This document shows, piece after piece, positions 8,783 to 17,006 of a stretch of DNA of 64,000 bases (the stretch's first letter is position 1; every line of letters begins with the position of its first letter). The notes below the pieces were generated by a model. The model ran no database searches. It saw nothing but the letters and a program-made list of their open reading frames with translations, and was not told where the DNA came from. Origin of the DNA: Kribbella antiqua (GTDB lineage: Bacteria; Actinomycetota; Actinomycetes; Propionibacteriales; Kribbellaceae); the NCBI RefSeq assembly GCF_004345665.1, contig NZ_SLWR01000001.1:186001-250000 (forward strand), in the 5' to 3' direction. The position numbers and the translations under genes are program-made.

Positions 8783-9512
8783 CACAGCCTTCCAGCTTCT
8801 CGAACTCACCGATGTCGACAACGACCGGCGTGTAGCCCATGCCCTTGAACAGCTCGACCGACCTCGGCGCCGAAGCCGCCATCAGCAGACGCCCCTCCCC
8901 CAGCAGGACGACATGCGCCCCCGACTCCTCGGGCACGGCCTTGAACGCCTCGAACGCCGTCGGGTCGTCGACCAGCGGCTCGTAACCGATCACCGTCCCG
9001 TCAGGCAACGCGGTCACCGCCGACTTCAGGTGCAGCACCTTGCTGACCGGTACGGCGCGAACGTCCGCGCCCAACGGCTGCAGCGCAGCGCCGAGCTGGC
9101 GGATGCCTTCCTCGTTGGTGCGGCCGCCGAGTCCGGCGTACACGATCGAACCGATCTTGAGGATGTCGCCGCCGTCGAGCGTGCCGGGCTCTTCGATGTG
9201 CGCGATCCGGTAGCCCTGTCCGGCGACCGTCGCTTCGGCTGTCGCTGCCTCGGGGCGACGCTCGTCCGCTCCGGCGCGGGCGATCACCGCGAGATCGCCG
9301 TACACGACCATCGTGTCCTCGATGAAGACGCCGTCCGGGCATTCGTCGATGGCCGGCACCTCGACCGTCGTCCAGCCGGTGGCTTCGAGTGCGTCGACGT
9401 ACTGCTGCCATTGGCGTACGGCGAGCTCCGCGTCGACCGGGGTGCGTTCGATGTGGGTGACGAGTCCGTCGGCGAGGCGCGGGCTGGGGCGTCGTACCAG
9501 GGCTGTCGGCAT
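8751..9512 (-). CDS. ddaH: Dimethylargininase (DDAH)
   Basis: This 253-residue enzyme of the amidinotransferase/DDAH family hydrolyses methylated arginines to citrulline and methylamines. The substrate and catalytic segments are present: DGVFIEDTMVV, EEPGTLDGGDILKIG, and VLHLKSAVTALPDG with the catalytic His. The catalytic Cys lies near the C-terminus in KLEGCVTCLSVRL. The length matches the family. It converges on dinB with a 32-base overlap and diverges from the hemerythrin gene. A related arginine-deiminase-like activity cannot be excluded, but the DDAH motif set is complete. Confidence 0.92.
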   Translation of the reverse strand: MPTALVRRPSPRLADGLVTHIERTPVDAELAVRQWQQYVDALEATGWTTVEVPAIDECPDGVFIEDTMVVYGDLAVIARAGADERRPEAATAEATVAGQGYRIAHIEEPGTLDGGDILKIGSIVYAGLGGRTNEEGIRQLGAALQPLGADVRAVPVSKVLHLKSAVTALPDGTVIGYEPLVDDPTAFEAFKAVPEESGAHVVLLGEGRLLMAASAPRSVELFKGMGYTPVVVDIGEFEKLEGCVTCLSVRLRG

Positions 9513-9571
9513 GCGTTGCAGGTTAGCGGGTACCGGCTGCGCGACCTTGTTCCTCGATGTTGGAGGCTGAG

Positions 9572-10084
9572 ATGCCGAAGATCCTGCCTGCGACGGGTGG
9601 CGACGTGGTGGAGATCATCCTGGCGGACCACCGGTGGTTCGAAGAGGCACTGCGCGAACTCAGGGACGTGCGCAGCGACCGGGCCGCCGTACTGGCGGAT
9701 CTGGCGACTGTCCTGATCGCACACGCGGAGGCAGAGGAGTCGAAGGTCTATCCGTCGCTCCGGCGCAAGGACGCAATCGACGCCGAAGAGGTCGAGCACT
9801 CGACGCACGAGCACGACGAAGGCAACGCGGCGCTGCTCGCGCTGATGGAGGTCGAGGACACCGACAGCGAGGAGTTCAGCTCGAAGACTCACGAGCTCTC
9901 CGAGGCCTTGAGCCACCACCTCGACGAGGAGGAGCGCGACGTCCTCAACCCGGCGCGGACCGACGTTTCGGAGGAGACCCGGAGGCTCCTCGGTGATGCC
10001 TTCGCCGAGGAACGCGCCCGGCTGATCGACTCCGGCTGCGGCGACATCGCGAACGTCCGCAAGCTGGTCGAGGCCGCCGACTGA
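9572..10084 (+). CDS. Hemerythrin-domain (HHE) protein
   Basis: This 170-residue protein has two His/Glu-rich helical pairs that form a di-iron hemerythrin site: DHRWFEEALREL near residue 23, HAEAEESKVYPSL near 52, STHEHDEGNAALL near 78 and LSHHLDEEERDVL near 113. Proteins of this type bind oxygen or nitric oxide or store iron. The function here is unknown. The start is the ATG at 9572, because GGAGG lies five bases upstream; an ATG 15 bases earlier has no such site. It is divergent from ddaH and upstream of an MFS gene. Confidence 0.9.
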   Translation: MPKILPATGGDVVEIILADHRWFEEALRELRDVRSDRAAVLADLATVLIAHAEAEESKVYPSLRRKDAIDAEEVEHSTHEHDEGNAALLALMEVEDTDSEEFSSKTHELSEALSHHLDEEERDVLNPARTDVSEETRRLLGDAFAEERARLIDSGCGDIANVRKLVEAAD

Positions 10085-10115
10085 TCGATCGGCCGCGCCG
10101 CATAGGGTCTACGGC

Positions 10116-11342
10116 GTGGGCCGCCTCCTCGACCATCGCGGGTACGTCCGGTTCTGGATCGCGGACGCTGTCTCGACGGTCGGCTCCTCGGTCACCGCTC
10201 TGGCCCTGCAGGTCGTTGCCGTCGTCACCTTGCATGCGACCGGCACGGAAGTCGGCATCCTCAACGCCGCCCGCTGGCTGCCGTATCTCCTGCTCGGCCT
10301 GCTGGCCGGCGTGATCGTCGACCGCTACCGCCGCCAGCCGATACTCATCGGTGCCGACTTCGCCCGAGCCGTCGTACTCGGCGTCATCCCGCTCGCCGCG
10401 GCGTTCGACTGGTTGAGCCTCCCGCTGCTGATCGCCGTCGTACTCGTCTTCGGCACGCTCTCGTTGGCGTACGACGCCGCACACCAATCGTTCCCGCCTT
10501 CGCTCGTACCGCCTGAGCTGCTGACTCCGGCGTACGCGCGGTTGGAGCAGACCAGTGCGGTCGCGCAGACCGGCGGCCCGGTGTTCGCGGGTGCATTGAT
10601 CAAGCTGATCGGAGCGCCGGCCGCGATCCTGGTGGATGCGGTGTCGTATCTGCTGTCCGGCGTCCTGCTCGCGACAGTCCGTCCCCGGACGCCGGAAGTT
10701 GCCGAGAGCACCGATCAGCCGCGGAGCCTGCGCCGCGAGATTCGCGAGGGACTGCGGTGGGTCTACCGCAGCAGCACCCTTGGGCGGCTGGCCATTACGT
10801 CCCACGTGTGGTTCGTGTTCCAAGGCGTGTTCACCACGGTCTACGTGTTGTTCGTGCTCAACTCCCTGCATCTGAACGCCTTCTGGCTCGGCGTCACCTA
10901 CGCGTTCGGCGGCGTGGGGTCGGTTATCGGCGCGACCATGTCAGGTTGGGTCGGACGGCGGCTCGGCGTCGGCCCGGGGATCCTCCTGGGCCGCTGGATC
11001 ACCCCGGTCGCCTTCCTGATGGCGCCGCTTGCCTCGGGCAACGGTCTGGGCATCGTTCTGCTGTGCGCCGGCTGGTTTCTCTTCGGCCTGGCGGTCGGCA
11101 TCGACGGCCCGATCGAGATGGGCTACCGCCAGTCGATCACGCCGTCGAATCTGCTCGGCCGGATGAACGCGACCATGCGATCGCTCAATCGAGCCGCCAT
11201 CGTCATCGGCGCTCCGGTCGGCGGTCTGCTCGCCGACCACCTCGGTCATCGCCCGACGCTCTGGATCGCTGTGGCCGGCATGGTCCTCCAGGCCGCGATG
11301 TTGCAGGGCTCCGCCTTCCGGCACGCTCGCCTCACAGCGTGA
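10116..11342 (+). CDS. MFS transporter (EntS/TetV-like)
   Basis: This 408-residue major facilitator has about twelve hydrophobic segments. It belongs to the MFS_3-type group that includes the enterobactin exporter EntS and actinobacterial drug pumps. The loop after helix 2 carries DRYRRQPILIGADFARAV, and the mirrored loop in the second half reads WVGRRLGVGPGILLGRWI. Members export siderophores or drugs, and the substrate here is unknown. The start is a GTG at 10116, 31 bases after the hemerythrin gene in the same direction. Its end overlaps the MBL gene on the other strand by 11 bases. Confidence 0.88.
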   Translation: MGRLLDHRGYVRFWIADAVSTVGSSVTALALQVVAVVTLHATGTEVGILNAARWLPYLLLGLLAGVIVDRYRRQPILIGADFARAVVLGVIPLAAAFDWLSLPLLIAVVLVFGTLSLAYDAAHQSFPPSLVPPELLTPAYARLEQTSAVAQTGGPVFAGALIKLIGAPAAILVDAVSYLLSGVLLATVRPRTPEVAESTDQPRSLRREIREGLRWVYRSSTLGRLAITSHVWFVFQGVFTTVYVLFVLNSLHLNAFWLGVTYAFGGVGSVIGATMSGWVGRRLGVGPGILLGRWITPVAFLMAPLASGNGLGIVLLCAGWFLFGLAVGIDGPIEMGYRQSITPSNLLGRMNATMRSLNRAAIVIGAPVGGLLADHLGHRPTLWIAVAGMVLQAAMLQGSAFRHARLTA

Positions 11343-12057
11343 TCGTGAGGCCCTCCTCGGCCGCGATCACCTCACCGCTGAATTCCTGCCGCGCCTCGGC
11401 GACCGACACCGCGCGATCCGATCCGGGCCAGAAGTGGGTCAGCAGCAGGCGGTTGGCTCCTCGTGCACCCCGGGCCGCCTCGGTGGCAGTCATCACGTAC
11501 CGCGGGCTGCTCTGCGGCGACGGTCCTTGCAGGGTCGCGTCGGCGATGAACAAGTCGGTGCCCTGGGCAAGTTGTTGCAGCTCTGGCGCGGGCCCGCTGT
11601 CGCCGGTGTAGGCGACTGATACACCGGGTGCCGTCAGCCGGACGCCGAGGTTGGTCACGTAGTGCGGCAACTGAACAGTCTCCACCGTGAACGGGCCGAT
11701 GTCTTTGGTGGCGGCAAGGTCGTGGATGGCGAAGATGCTCGCCGGGCCCGGGTTGGGCTCGAGAGCTCGCAGTATGTCGACGACGCCCGGCGGACTGTGC
11801 AGCGGGATCGGCTTGGCCTCTCCGTAGTAGCGGACTCGCGCGAGGGCGCTGACGTCGACGCAGTGGTCCGGATGCTGATGCGTGACGACGACCGCGTCGA
11901 CCTCACCCTGCGGGCAGTGCCGCAGGAGTTGCGGCAGAGCGCCGTACCCGAGATCGAGGACGACTTTGAAGCCGTCGTACTCGAGCAGGAACCCGGCACA
12001 CGCGCGTCCGGACTCGGGCCACGCGCCGCACGAGCCGAGGACGGTCAGCGACCTCAC
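11332..12057 (-). CDS. MBL-fold metallo-hydrolase (RNase Z-like group)
   Basis: This 241-residue protein starts with TVLGSCGAWPESGRACAGFL, an opening seen in RNase Z-like and cyclic-phosphodiesterase-like MBL proteins. The metal motif is THQHPDHCVDV near residue 61. A later His lies in VQLPHYVTNLG and the bridging Asp in VAYTGDSGPAPEL. The C-terminal His is in LLLTHFWPGSD. The start is a GTG at 12057 that overlaps the stop of the YccF gene as GTGA, so translation is coupled. A link between YccF and this enzyme is not described to my knowledge. The longer upstream open frame is antisense to nothing useful and was not used. Confidence 0.88.
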   Translation of the reverse strand: MRSLTVLGSCGAWPESGRACAGFLLEYDGFKVVLDLGYGALPQLLRHCPQGEVDAVVVTHQHPDHCVDVSALARVRYYGEAKPIPLHSPPGVVDILRALEPNPGPASIFAIHDLAATKDIGPFTVETVQLPHYVTNLGVRLTAPGVSVAYTGDSGPAPELQQLAQGTDLFIADATLQGPSPQSSPRYVMTATEAARGARGANRLLLTHFWPGSDRAVSVAEARQEFSGEVIAAEEGLTITL

Positions 12058-12446
12058 CGTACGGCGAAGGGCTGGTCGGTGGGCACGATCTCCTTGCCCA
12101 GCGGGAGCAGCGAGATCGGGATCAGCTTGAAGTTGGCCAGGCCGAGCGGGATGCCGATGATGCTCAAGCACAGCGCGATCCCGGTCGTCAGGTGACCGAG
12201 CGCCAGCCACCAGCCGGCCACCAGCACCCAGATGATGTTGCCGAGTACGGCGCCCGCGCCGGCGCTCGGCTTGTCCACCATCGTCCGGCCGAACGGCCAC
12301 AGCGTGAACCCCGCGATCCGGAACGCCGCGATCCCGAACGGGATCGTCACGATCAGCACGCAGCAGATGATGCCGGCGATCGCGTACCCGACCGCCAGCC
12401 AGAACCCGGCGAGCACCAGCCAGATCAGGTTGAGAGGCGTCCTCAT
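12054..12446 (-). CDS. yccF: YccF-domain membrane protein
   Basis: This 130-residue protein consists of two copies of the YccF unit (formerly DUF307). Each unit pairs a hydrophobic helix with an IPFGIAAFRI or IPLGLANFKL turn and a following WPFG or LPLG element. The repeat arrangement (residues 5-55 and 66-117) is clear. Family members are predicted inner-membrane proteins without an established role. It heads a two-gene unit with the MBL gene, joined by a 4-base GTGA overlap. Confidence 0.9.
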   Translation of the reverse strand: MRTPLNLIWLVLAGFWLAVGYAIAGIICCVLIVTIPFGIAAFRIAGFTLWPFGRTMVDKPSAGAGAVLGNIIWVLVAGWWLALGHLTTGIALCLSIIGIPLGLANFKLIPISLLPLGKEIVPTDQPFAVR

Positions 12447-12680
12447 ACCCTCAGCCTGCCACCCTCCGGGGCTGCAGCCCGCCCAACGGACCCCAACTCC
12501 GGGATCATTCCGGGCATCCCTGACGACCCCACCACCACCGGCCGGCCCGTGCGAGGTGATGCCGAAGGCGTGGATCCGGTGCCGGAACCAAGGCGGATGG
12601 TCGCGGGTCGGGCTCGGTGGTTGAGATGGGGTGGCCGGGCTGGTTCTGGTTGCCCGGCCTGGTTTTGGGTGCCCGGGGCC

Positions 12681-12750
12681 GGCCGATAGCGGGTTATGTG
12701 ATGGCTGGCCCTTTGTTTGACGCTAGCGGTGAAACAACCCGCTATCGGCC
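12681..12750. repeat. Nested inverted repeat between YccF and the oxidoreductase gene
   Basis: Perfect 15-bp arms GGCCGATAGCGGGTT (12681-12695) and AACCCGCTATCGGCC (12736-12750) enclose 40 bases. The enclosed stretch is A/T-richer and contains an imperfect palindrome, TTGTTTGACGCTAGCGGTG followed by AAACAA, centred on CGCTAGCG. It lies 43 bases after the stop of the leftward gene at 12793, inside a 346-nt gap with no gene. A terminator or a small palindromic repeat element are both possible. Confidence 0.6.
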
Positions 12751-12792
12751 CAAGGCGCCTGCGGTGAGGATGAGAGGTGTACGCGACCGGCC

Positions 12793-13929
12793 TCAGTACT
12801 CGTCGGTGCTGAGGGTTCGGAAGGTCATGCCGGCCCGGATCAGGCGTTCGCGGAGGGCGGGGCCCAGGGCTGCCGCGGTGGTGGTTTGGCCGGAGGTCTC
12901 TGGGAGGTCGTCGAGGGCCAGACACAGGGCGGACTCGGCCAGCATCTTCGCGGTTTCGTCGTACCCGGGATCACCGCCGGCGACCTCGGTGACGACCTGC
13001 TTGCCACCACCGCGCCCGACGAAGCGGACCTTGAACCACGACTTCGCCCGCCGCTCCGGACTCGGCCCATCGCCGGGCTGGAGCCGCTTCAGCAAAGCAT
13101 TGCGGGCCGGCGGAATCTGCGCCGCGGCGATCAGCAGCGCTATCCCACCGATGCCTCCGGCAACAACCGGCAAGCGCTTGACCGCGGCGTAGTGCGAGTA
13201 GCGGAAATCCGACCCGTAGCGATCGAGCAAGCGGGCCGAGTAGCCGACGATCTGCGGGTCGATGGTCGGCAGCGGCACGGCCCAGAAGCCCGTCTCGCGA
13301 TGCAGCTTTCCGGCCACGACCCGGGCCGACCGGCCTTCAGGAAGGGGTTCGGTACGACGGCGTGCGCGGTGAGCCTCGAGGTTCTGCTTCGGCCGGGAGA
13401 ACGCCGTGATCGCGGTATGGAAAGTGCCGCCGGACGGCCGCCCGCCGGCGCGGATGAAACCGTCGACCTGGATCGGGACGCCCTCCGGAAGCTGCTCGAC
13501 GGTGAATTGGACGCCAAGGTCATAAGGAATGGAGTCGAACCCGCACGCGTGGATGATCCGCGCGCCCGTCTCAACGGCCCGCTCGTGATGTCGCACGTAC
13601 ATCCGGTCGAGGAACTCCTGCTCCCCGGTCAGGTCGAGATAGTCGGTGCCGGCCTCCGCACACGCCGCCACCAGCGGTTCGCCGTACTGGATGTACGGGC
13701 CGACAGTGGTGACCACGATGCGCGTCGACTCCGCGAGTCGCTTCAGTGACGCGGGGTCGGTGACGTCGGCAACGACGACATCCTTGCCGAAGGCCTCGAG
13801 TTTCTGACGGTTGCGTCCGGCAACTGCCCACTTCAGCTCCGGCGGCGCGTGCTTGGCGAGGTACTCCGCTGTCAGAGCGCCGGTGAAACCCGACGCGCCG
13901 AGCAGCACAACGTCGTACTCGCGGCTCAT
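12793..13929 (-). CDS. Saccharopine-dehydrogenase-like oxidoreductase (trans-acting enoyl reductase group)
   Basis: This 378-residue protein has an N-terminal Rossmann fold (DVVLLGASGFTGALTAEYLA) and the family segment TTVGPYIQYGEPLVAACAE near residue 75, followed by YLDLTGEQEF. It resembles mycobacterial Rv2449c/Rv2953-type proteins, which include a trans-acting enoyl reductase of lipid synthesis. Saccharopine itself is an unlikely substrate. The ATG at 13929 overlaps the stop of the SDR gene as ATGA, so the two are coupled. Both are probably controlled by the divergent TetR regulator. A hydrophobic stretch near residues 275-295 (VAGGIGGIALLIAAA) suggests membrane contact. Confidence 0.85.
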   Translation of the reverse strand: MSREYDVVLLGASGFTGALTAEYLAKHAPPELKWAVAGRNRQKLEAFGKDVVVADVTDPASLKRLAESTRIVVTTVGPYIQYGEPLVAACAEAGTDYLDLTGEQEFLDRMYVRHHERAVETGARIIHACGFDSIPYDLGVQFTVEQLPEGVPIQVDGFIRAGGRPSGGTFHTAITAFSRPKQNLEAHRARRRTEPLPEGRSARVVAGKLHRETGFWAVPLPTIDPQIVGYSARLLDRYGSDFRYSHYAAVKRLPVVAGGIGGIALLIAAAQIPPARNALLKRLQPGDGPSPERRAKSWFKVRFVGRGGGKQVVTEVAGGDPGYDETAKMLAESALCLALDDLPETSGQTTTAAALGPALRERLIRAGMTFRTLSTDEY

Positions 13930-14807
13930 CGTCCCGCGGCGTTCTCGGCGTCGGCCCGGCCGCCGGCACCGGCTGCGCGAGTGGATTCGGCACCGCGGGC
14001 CTCGATGTCGGCAAGTGCGGCCCGGTCTGCCTTCGGCACGCTGAACCGGGACCCGGCCTCGATCACGTGCGGGATCAACCAGCGGAATACCTTCATGGCA
14101 CCGATCCAACCAGGCACGTGCACTACCCGCGAGCGCTTCGCGATCCCCTGCGCGAACTTGTCCACCGCGAAGTCCAGTGGGTACACCTTGCCCGCCAGCG
14201 GCACCCCGGTCCGCATGTTGCCGAACACCGGGTGCTCATCCACTCCACGCACCATGTCGGTGTCGACGAACGTCATGTGGGCGACACCGACCCGCACCCC
14301 CAGATGCTTGAGCTCAGCCCGCAGCGTGTCCCCCATCGCCTCCACGCCCGCCTTGGCGACGTTGTACGACGCCAGTCCGGGGATGTGGACGATCGCCGCC
14401 AGCGACGACACCAGGAGCAGGTAGCCCTTGCTCTCCAGCAGGTACGGCAGGGTCAAGTGGACCGTGCGCCAGACGCCGTACAGGTTGACGTCGAGGACGC
14501 GCTCCCAGACCTTCGGGTCCATGCTGCGGCTGAAGCCCGGTGCGGCGATGCCGGCGTTGGCCATCACCACGTCGATCCGGCCGTACCGCTCGACGACCGA
14601 CTCGATCGCCGTACGCAGCGACTCGGTGTCGGTGACGTCGGCCTCCCACCAGCCCGCGTCCGGGCCGCAGTCCTCAGCGACCTTCTTCAGTTCGTCCGGC
14701 TCGAGCCCGATCAGCGCCAGCGTCGCGCCCTGGCTCGCGAGCTTCCGGGCAACCGCGGCCCCGATTCCCCGGGACGCGCCAGTGATGAGAACGACCTGGC
14801 CGCGCAT
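13926..14807 (-). CDS. SDR-family oxidoreductase
   Basis: This 293-residue short-chain dehydrogenase has the cofactor motif GASRGIG near residue 10 and MANAGIA near residue 83. The catalytic residues are the Ser in LLVSSLAAI and the Tyr/Lys in SYNVAKAG near residue 148. The C-terminus extends about 40 residues past the SDR core and ends in an Ala/Arg-rich tail. It starts a coupled pair with the saccharopine-dehydrogenase-like gene. Two TTGA-N8-TCAA-type sites lie between it and the divergent TetR gene, so lipid- or ligand-responsive repression is plausible. The substrate is unknown. Confidence 0.92.
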   Translation of the reverse strand: MRGQVVLITGASRGIGAAVARKLASQGATLALIGLEPDELKKVAEDCGPDAGWWEADVTDTESLRTAIESVVERYGRIDVVMANAGIAAPGFSRSMDPKVWERVLDVNLYGVWRTVHLTLPYLLESKGYLLLVSSLAAIVHIPGLASYNVAKAGVEAMGDTLRAELKHLGVRVGVAHMTFVDTDMVRGVDEHPVFGNMRTGVPLAGKVYPLDFAVDKFAQGIAKRSRVVHVPGWIGAMKVFRWLIPHVIEAGSRFSVPKADRAALADIEARGAESTRAAGAGGRADAENAAGR

Positions 14808-14822
14808 CTGGACCTCCAGCTT

Positions 14823-14868
14823 GTTGAGTGGATGCTCAACAGTAGGTGCTTGTTGACCATTTACTCAA
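14823..14868. promoter_or_regulatory. Two TetR-type operator candidates
   Basis: TTGAGTGGATGCTCAA (14824-14839) and TTGACCATTTACTCAA (14853-14868) share a 16-base frame with TTGA at the left and CTCAA at the right. Their starts are 29 bases apart. Both fall in the 73-base gap between the SDR gene and the TetR gene. The first has perfect 6-bp arms when flanking G and C are counted (GTTGAG/CTCAAC). Confidence 0.6.
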
Positions 14869-14880
14869 TAGACTGGTCCT

Positions 14881-15468
14881 ATGACCCAGACCTCGTCCGC
14901 CCGTCTCCGGCCCGACGAGCGACGTGCGCAGATCCTGCAGGCCGCTCGCCGACTGCTGGTCGCGGACCCGCACCGCGAATTGACCGTCGAGTTGGTCGCC
15001 GCCGAGGCGCAGGTCTCCCCCGCTCTCCTCTTCCACTACTTCGGCTCGAAGAAGAAGTTCCAGTACGCCGTCATCGAGCAAGCCGCGGCCGAGGTCATGC
15101 TCCGCACCGCGCCGGACCCTTCACTCCCGCCCGATGAGCAACTCCGCTCCGGCATCCGTGCCTTCGTCCGAGCCGTCCTCGAGGCACCCCAGCTCTACCG
15201 AGCCACCCTGCTCATGTCAGCCGCCGGCGATCCCGCCGTACGCGCGCTGCACTCGGACATCCGCCAAGTCTTCAGCACCTGGGTCATCGCCGCCGTCGCC
15301 GAGCGCGGCACCGACATCACGCCCACAGTCCAACTCGCCTGCCACGGCTGGCAGGGCTACGTCGAGCAAACCCTCCTCACCTGGATCTCCGATCCCACGA
15401 TCAGTCCCGACGAACTGGTGGCCCTCTGCGAGCGGTCCCTCGACGCGATCCTCGCCACGACCACGTGA
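14881..15468 (+). CDS. TetR-family transcriptional regulator
   Basis: This 195-residue TetR protein has its helix-turn-helix at about residues 28-55 (LTVELVAAEAQVSPALLFHYFGS, split here across the recognition helix LLFHYFGSKK). The rest is a helical ligand-binding domain with no recognised ligand. It is divergent from the SDR/saccharopine-dehydrogenase-like pair. The two TTGA...CTCAA sites between them fit self-repression and repression of that pair. The C-terminal part has the W-rich HGWQGYVEQTLLTWI typical of a broad actinobacterial TetR group. Confidence 0.92.
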   Translation: MTQTSSARLRPDERRAQILQAARRLLVADPHRELTVELVAAEAQVSPALLFHYFGSKKKFQYAVIEQAAAEVMLRTAPDPSLPPDEQLRSGIRAFVRAVLEAPQLYRATLLMSAAGDPAVRALHSDIRQVFSTWVIAAVAERGTDITPTVQLACHGWQGYVEQTLLTWISDPTISPDELVALCERSLDAILATTT

Positions 15469-15479
15469 CTTTCCGGAAC

Positions 15480-15848
15480 TTAATTTGCGCTTGGCGGCGG
15501 AGAAGTTCCGGAAAGCGGCGGCGCGAAAGCCTCGAGCGCTTGGAGGGTCAGCGCCGTGAGGCGGCCTGCGTTCCCGGGGCCGAGCGACTCGCCCAGCTGC
15601 CGGTCCACCTGGCTCAGGACTGCCCGGCAACGGTTGAGTAGCTCGTGGCCTGAGGGTGTGACCTGGAGGTCTGCGGTGCGGCCTCGACCGGGGGCAGTGA
15701 GGCGTTCGACGGCGCCGAGCTGCTGGAGTTGGAGCAGGGTGGACTGCATGCTCTGGGTGGTGATGCCGTCTCGGCGGGCCAGTTCGCTGTAGGAGAGGCC
15801 GGGCTGGTGGGCGAGGTGGCCGAGGGCGGAAAAGTGGTGCTGACCGAC
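15480..15848 (-). pseudogene. MarR-family regulator, 5' end deleted
   Basis: The translation from about 15848 leftward matches a MarR regulator from helix 2 onward. VGQHHFSALGHLAHQPGLSY is followed by the recognition helix (GITTQSMQSTLLQLQQLG), the wing (RGRTADLQVT) and the C-terminal dimer helix. The first 30-40 residues of the family are missing. The frame continues upstream, but only as an antisense reading of a membrane-protein gene. It is a truncated remnant facing away from a similarly truncated gene. Expression of the remnant cannot be excluded. Confidence 0.72.
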
Positions 15849-16082
15849 TATTGGCTGATCGCGTCGATGGTGCTGACGGCAGCCGCTGCCGCCGTACTCG
15901 CGTTCGTCGTGTTGCCGGCCCAAGGTCGCGTGCTGGCTGCGGCTGACGGGTCGCCTGAGGTGCGGGACGGCGTACTGCCGCAGGCCAAGGCGCTGTCGAT
16001 GACGACCGGCATCTTCGCGCTGCTGTGGGCCATCGTCGTGGTGCTGATGATCGTACGTCCCGGCTCGACGACGGGGGTCTGA
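15837..16082 (+). pseudogene. DUF2269-type membrane protein, 5' end deleted
   Basis: From 15837 the frame reads VLTDYWLIASMVLTAAAAAV, then a long hydrophobic helix, LPAQGRVLAAADGSPEVRDG, and a last helix ending in MIVRPGSTTGV. This is the C-terminal half of the DUF2269-like integral membrane family. The N-terminal 70-80 residues with the first helices are absent, because the sequence before 15837 belongs to the opposite-strand MarR remnant. The reading frame extends upstream by chance. The gene is almost certainly non-functional. Confidence 0.7.
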
Positions 16083-16084
16083 GG

Positions 16085-16135
16085 ATGATGGACGGGTATC
16101 TGGCGTTGCGCAAGCTGTCGGTGCCGGCGCGTTAA
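16085..16135 (+). pseudogene. Possible N-terminal remnant of a second DUF2269-like gene
   Basis: Directly after the stop at 16082, a 16-codon frame reads MMDGYLALRKLSVPAR and stops. Proteins of the DUF2269 group often begin with MDGYLxLK-type residues before their first helix. This could be the decayed start of a tandem paralog. A chance frame is also possible given its length. Confidence 0.25.
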
Positions 16136-16144
16136 GGTTTGCGC

Positions 16145-16948
16145 GTGCTGACGGTCGCCACGGTGAATGTGAACGGGATCAGGGCTGCGTTTCGGCGTGG
16201 GATGGTGCCGTGGCTGGAGTCGACGGACCCGGATCTGCTGCTGATGCAGGAAGTTCGGGCCTCGGACGACGTACTGCGGGAACTCCTCGGCGGGGACTGG
16301 AACATCGCGCACGCCGAGCCGACGATCGACGGACACAAAGGCCGGGCCGGGGTCGCCATCGCCAGCAGGCGGCCGATCAAGGACGAGCGGATCGACGTCG
16401 GCCCGGCGCGGTTCGCCGGGTGTGGGCGGTGGATCGAGGCGGACGTCGTACTGGATGACGGGTCGGTGCTGACCGCGATCAGCACGTATGTCTTCACCGG
16501 CGAGTTCGAGACGCCGCCGCGGCAGGAGGAGAAGTACGCGTTCCTGGACGCGATCACCGCCCGGCTGACCGAGCTGCGGGCGGACGGGCGGCACGTGCTG
16601 ATGTGCGGCGACCTGAACATCGCGCACCGCGAGGTCGACTTGAAGGCATGGAAGGCGAACCGCAAGAAGAGCGGCTTCCTGCCGCAGGAACGGGCCTGGA
16701 TGGATCGTTTGTTCGAGGCTGGCTGGGTCGACCTCGGCCGCCGCTTCGGCGGTGAAGGGCCGGGCCCGTACTCGTGGTGGTCCTGGCGTGGCAGGGCGTT
16801 CGACAACGACGCCGGCTGGCGGATCGACTACCAGATCGCGTCGGTCGAGCTCGCGGCAGCGGCGACCGGATGTACGGTGCATCGCGCCCCGACGTACGCC
16901 GAACGCTGGAGCGACCACGCCCCGGTGGTGGCGACGTACGACGTCTGA
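16145..16948 (+). CDS. xthA: Exodeoxyribonuclease III (AP endonuclease)
   Basis: This 267-residue exonuclease III family enzyme acts in base-excision repair by cutting at abasic sites. The N-terminus reads TVATVNVNGIRAAFRRG, with the metal-binding Asn. The catalytic Glu lies in LLLMQEVRASD, the Asp/Asn pair in CGDLNIAHREVD near residue 155, and the terminal Asp-His pair in ERWSDHAPVVATYDV. I chose the GTG at 16145, because AAGG lies seven bases upstream; a TTG six bases earlier would leave one base. It stands just downstream of the deletion scar at 15.5-16.1 kb. Confidence 0.93.
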   Translation: MLTVATVNVNGIRAAFRRGMVPWLESTDPDLLLMQEVRASDDVLRELLGGDWNIAHAEPTIDGHKGRAGVAIASRRPIKDERIDVGPARFAGCGRWIEADVVLDDGSVLTAISTYVFTGEFETPPRQEEKYAFLDAITARLTELRADGRHVLMCGDLNIAHREVDLKAWKANRKKSGFLPQERAWMDRLFEAGWVDLGRRFGGEGPGPYSWWSWRGRAFDNDAGWRIDYQIASVELAAAATGCTVHRAPTYAERWSDHAPVVATYDV

Positions 16949-17006
16949 GCTCCGGGCTGGGGAAATCCGCCCACCGGTTGTCGGCGCGGGCGGGTAGTCT
17001 CGCGAC

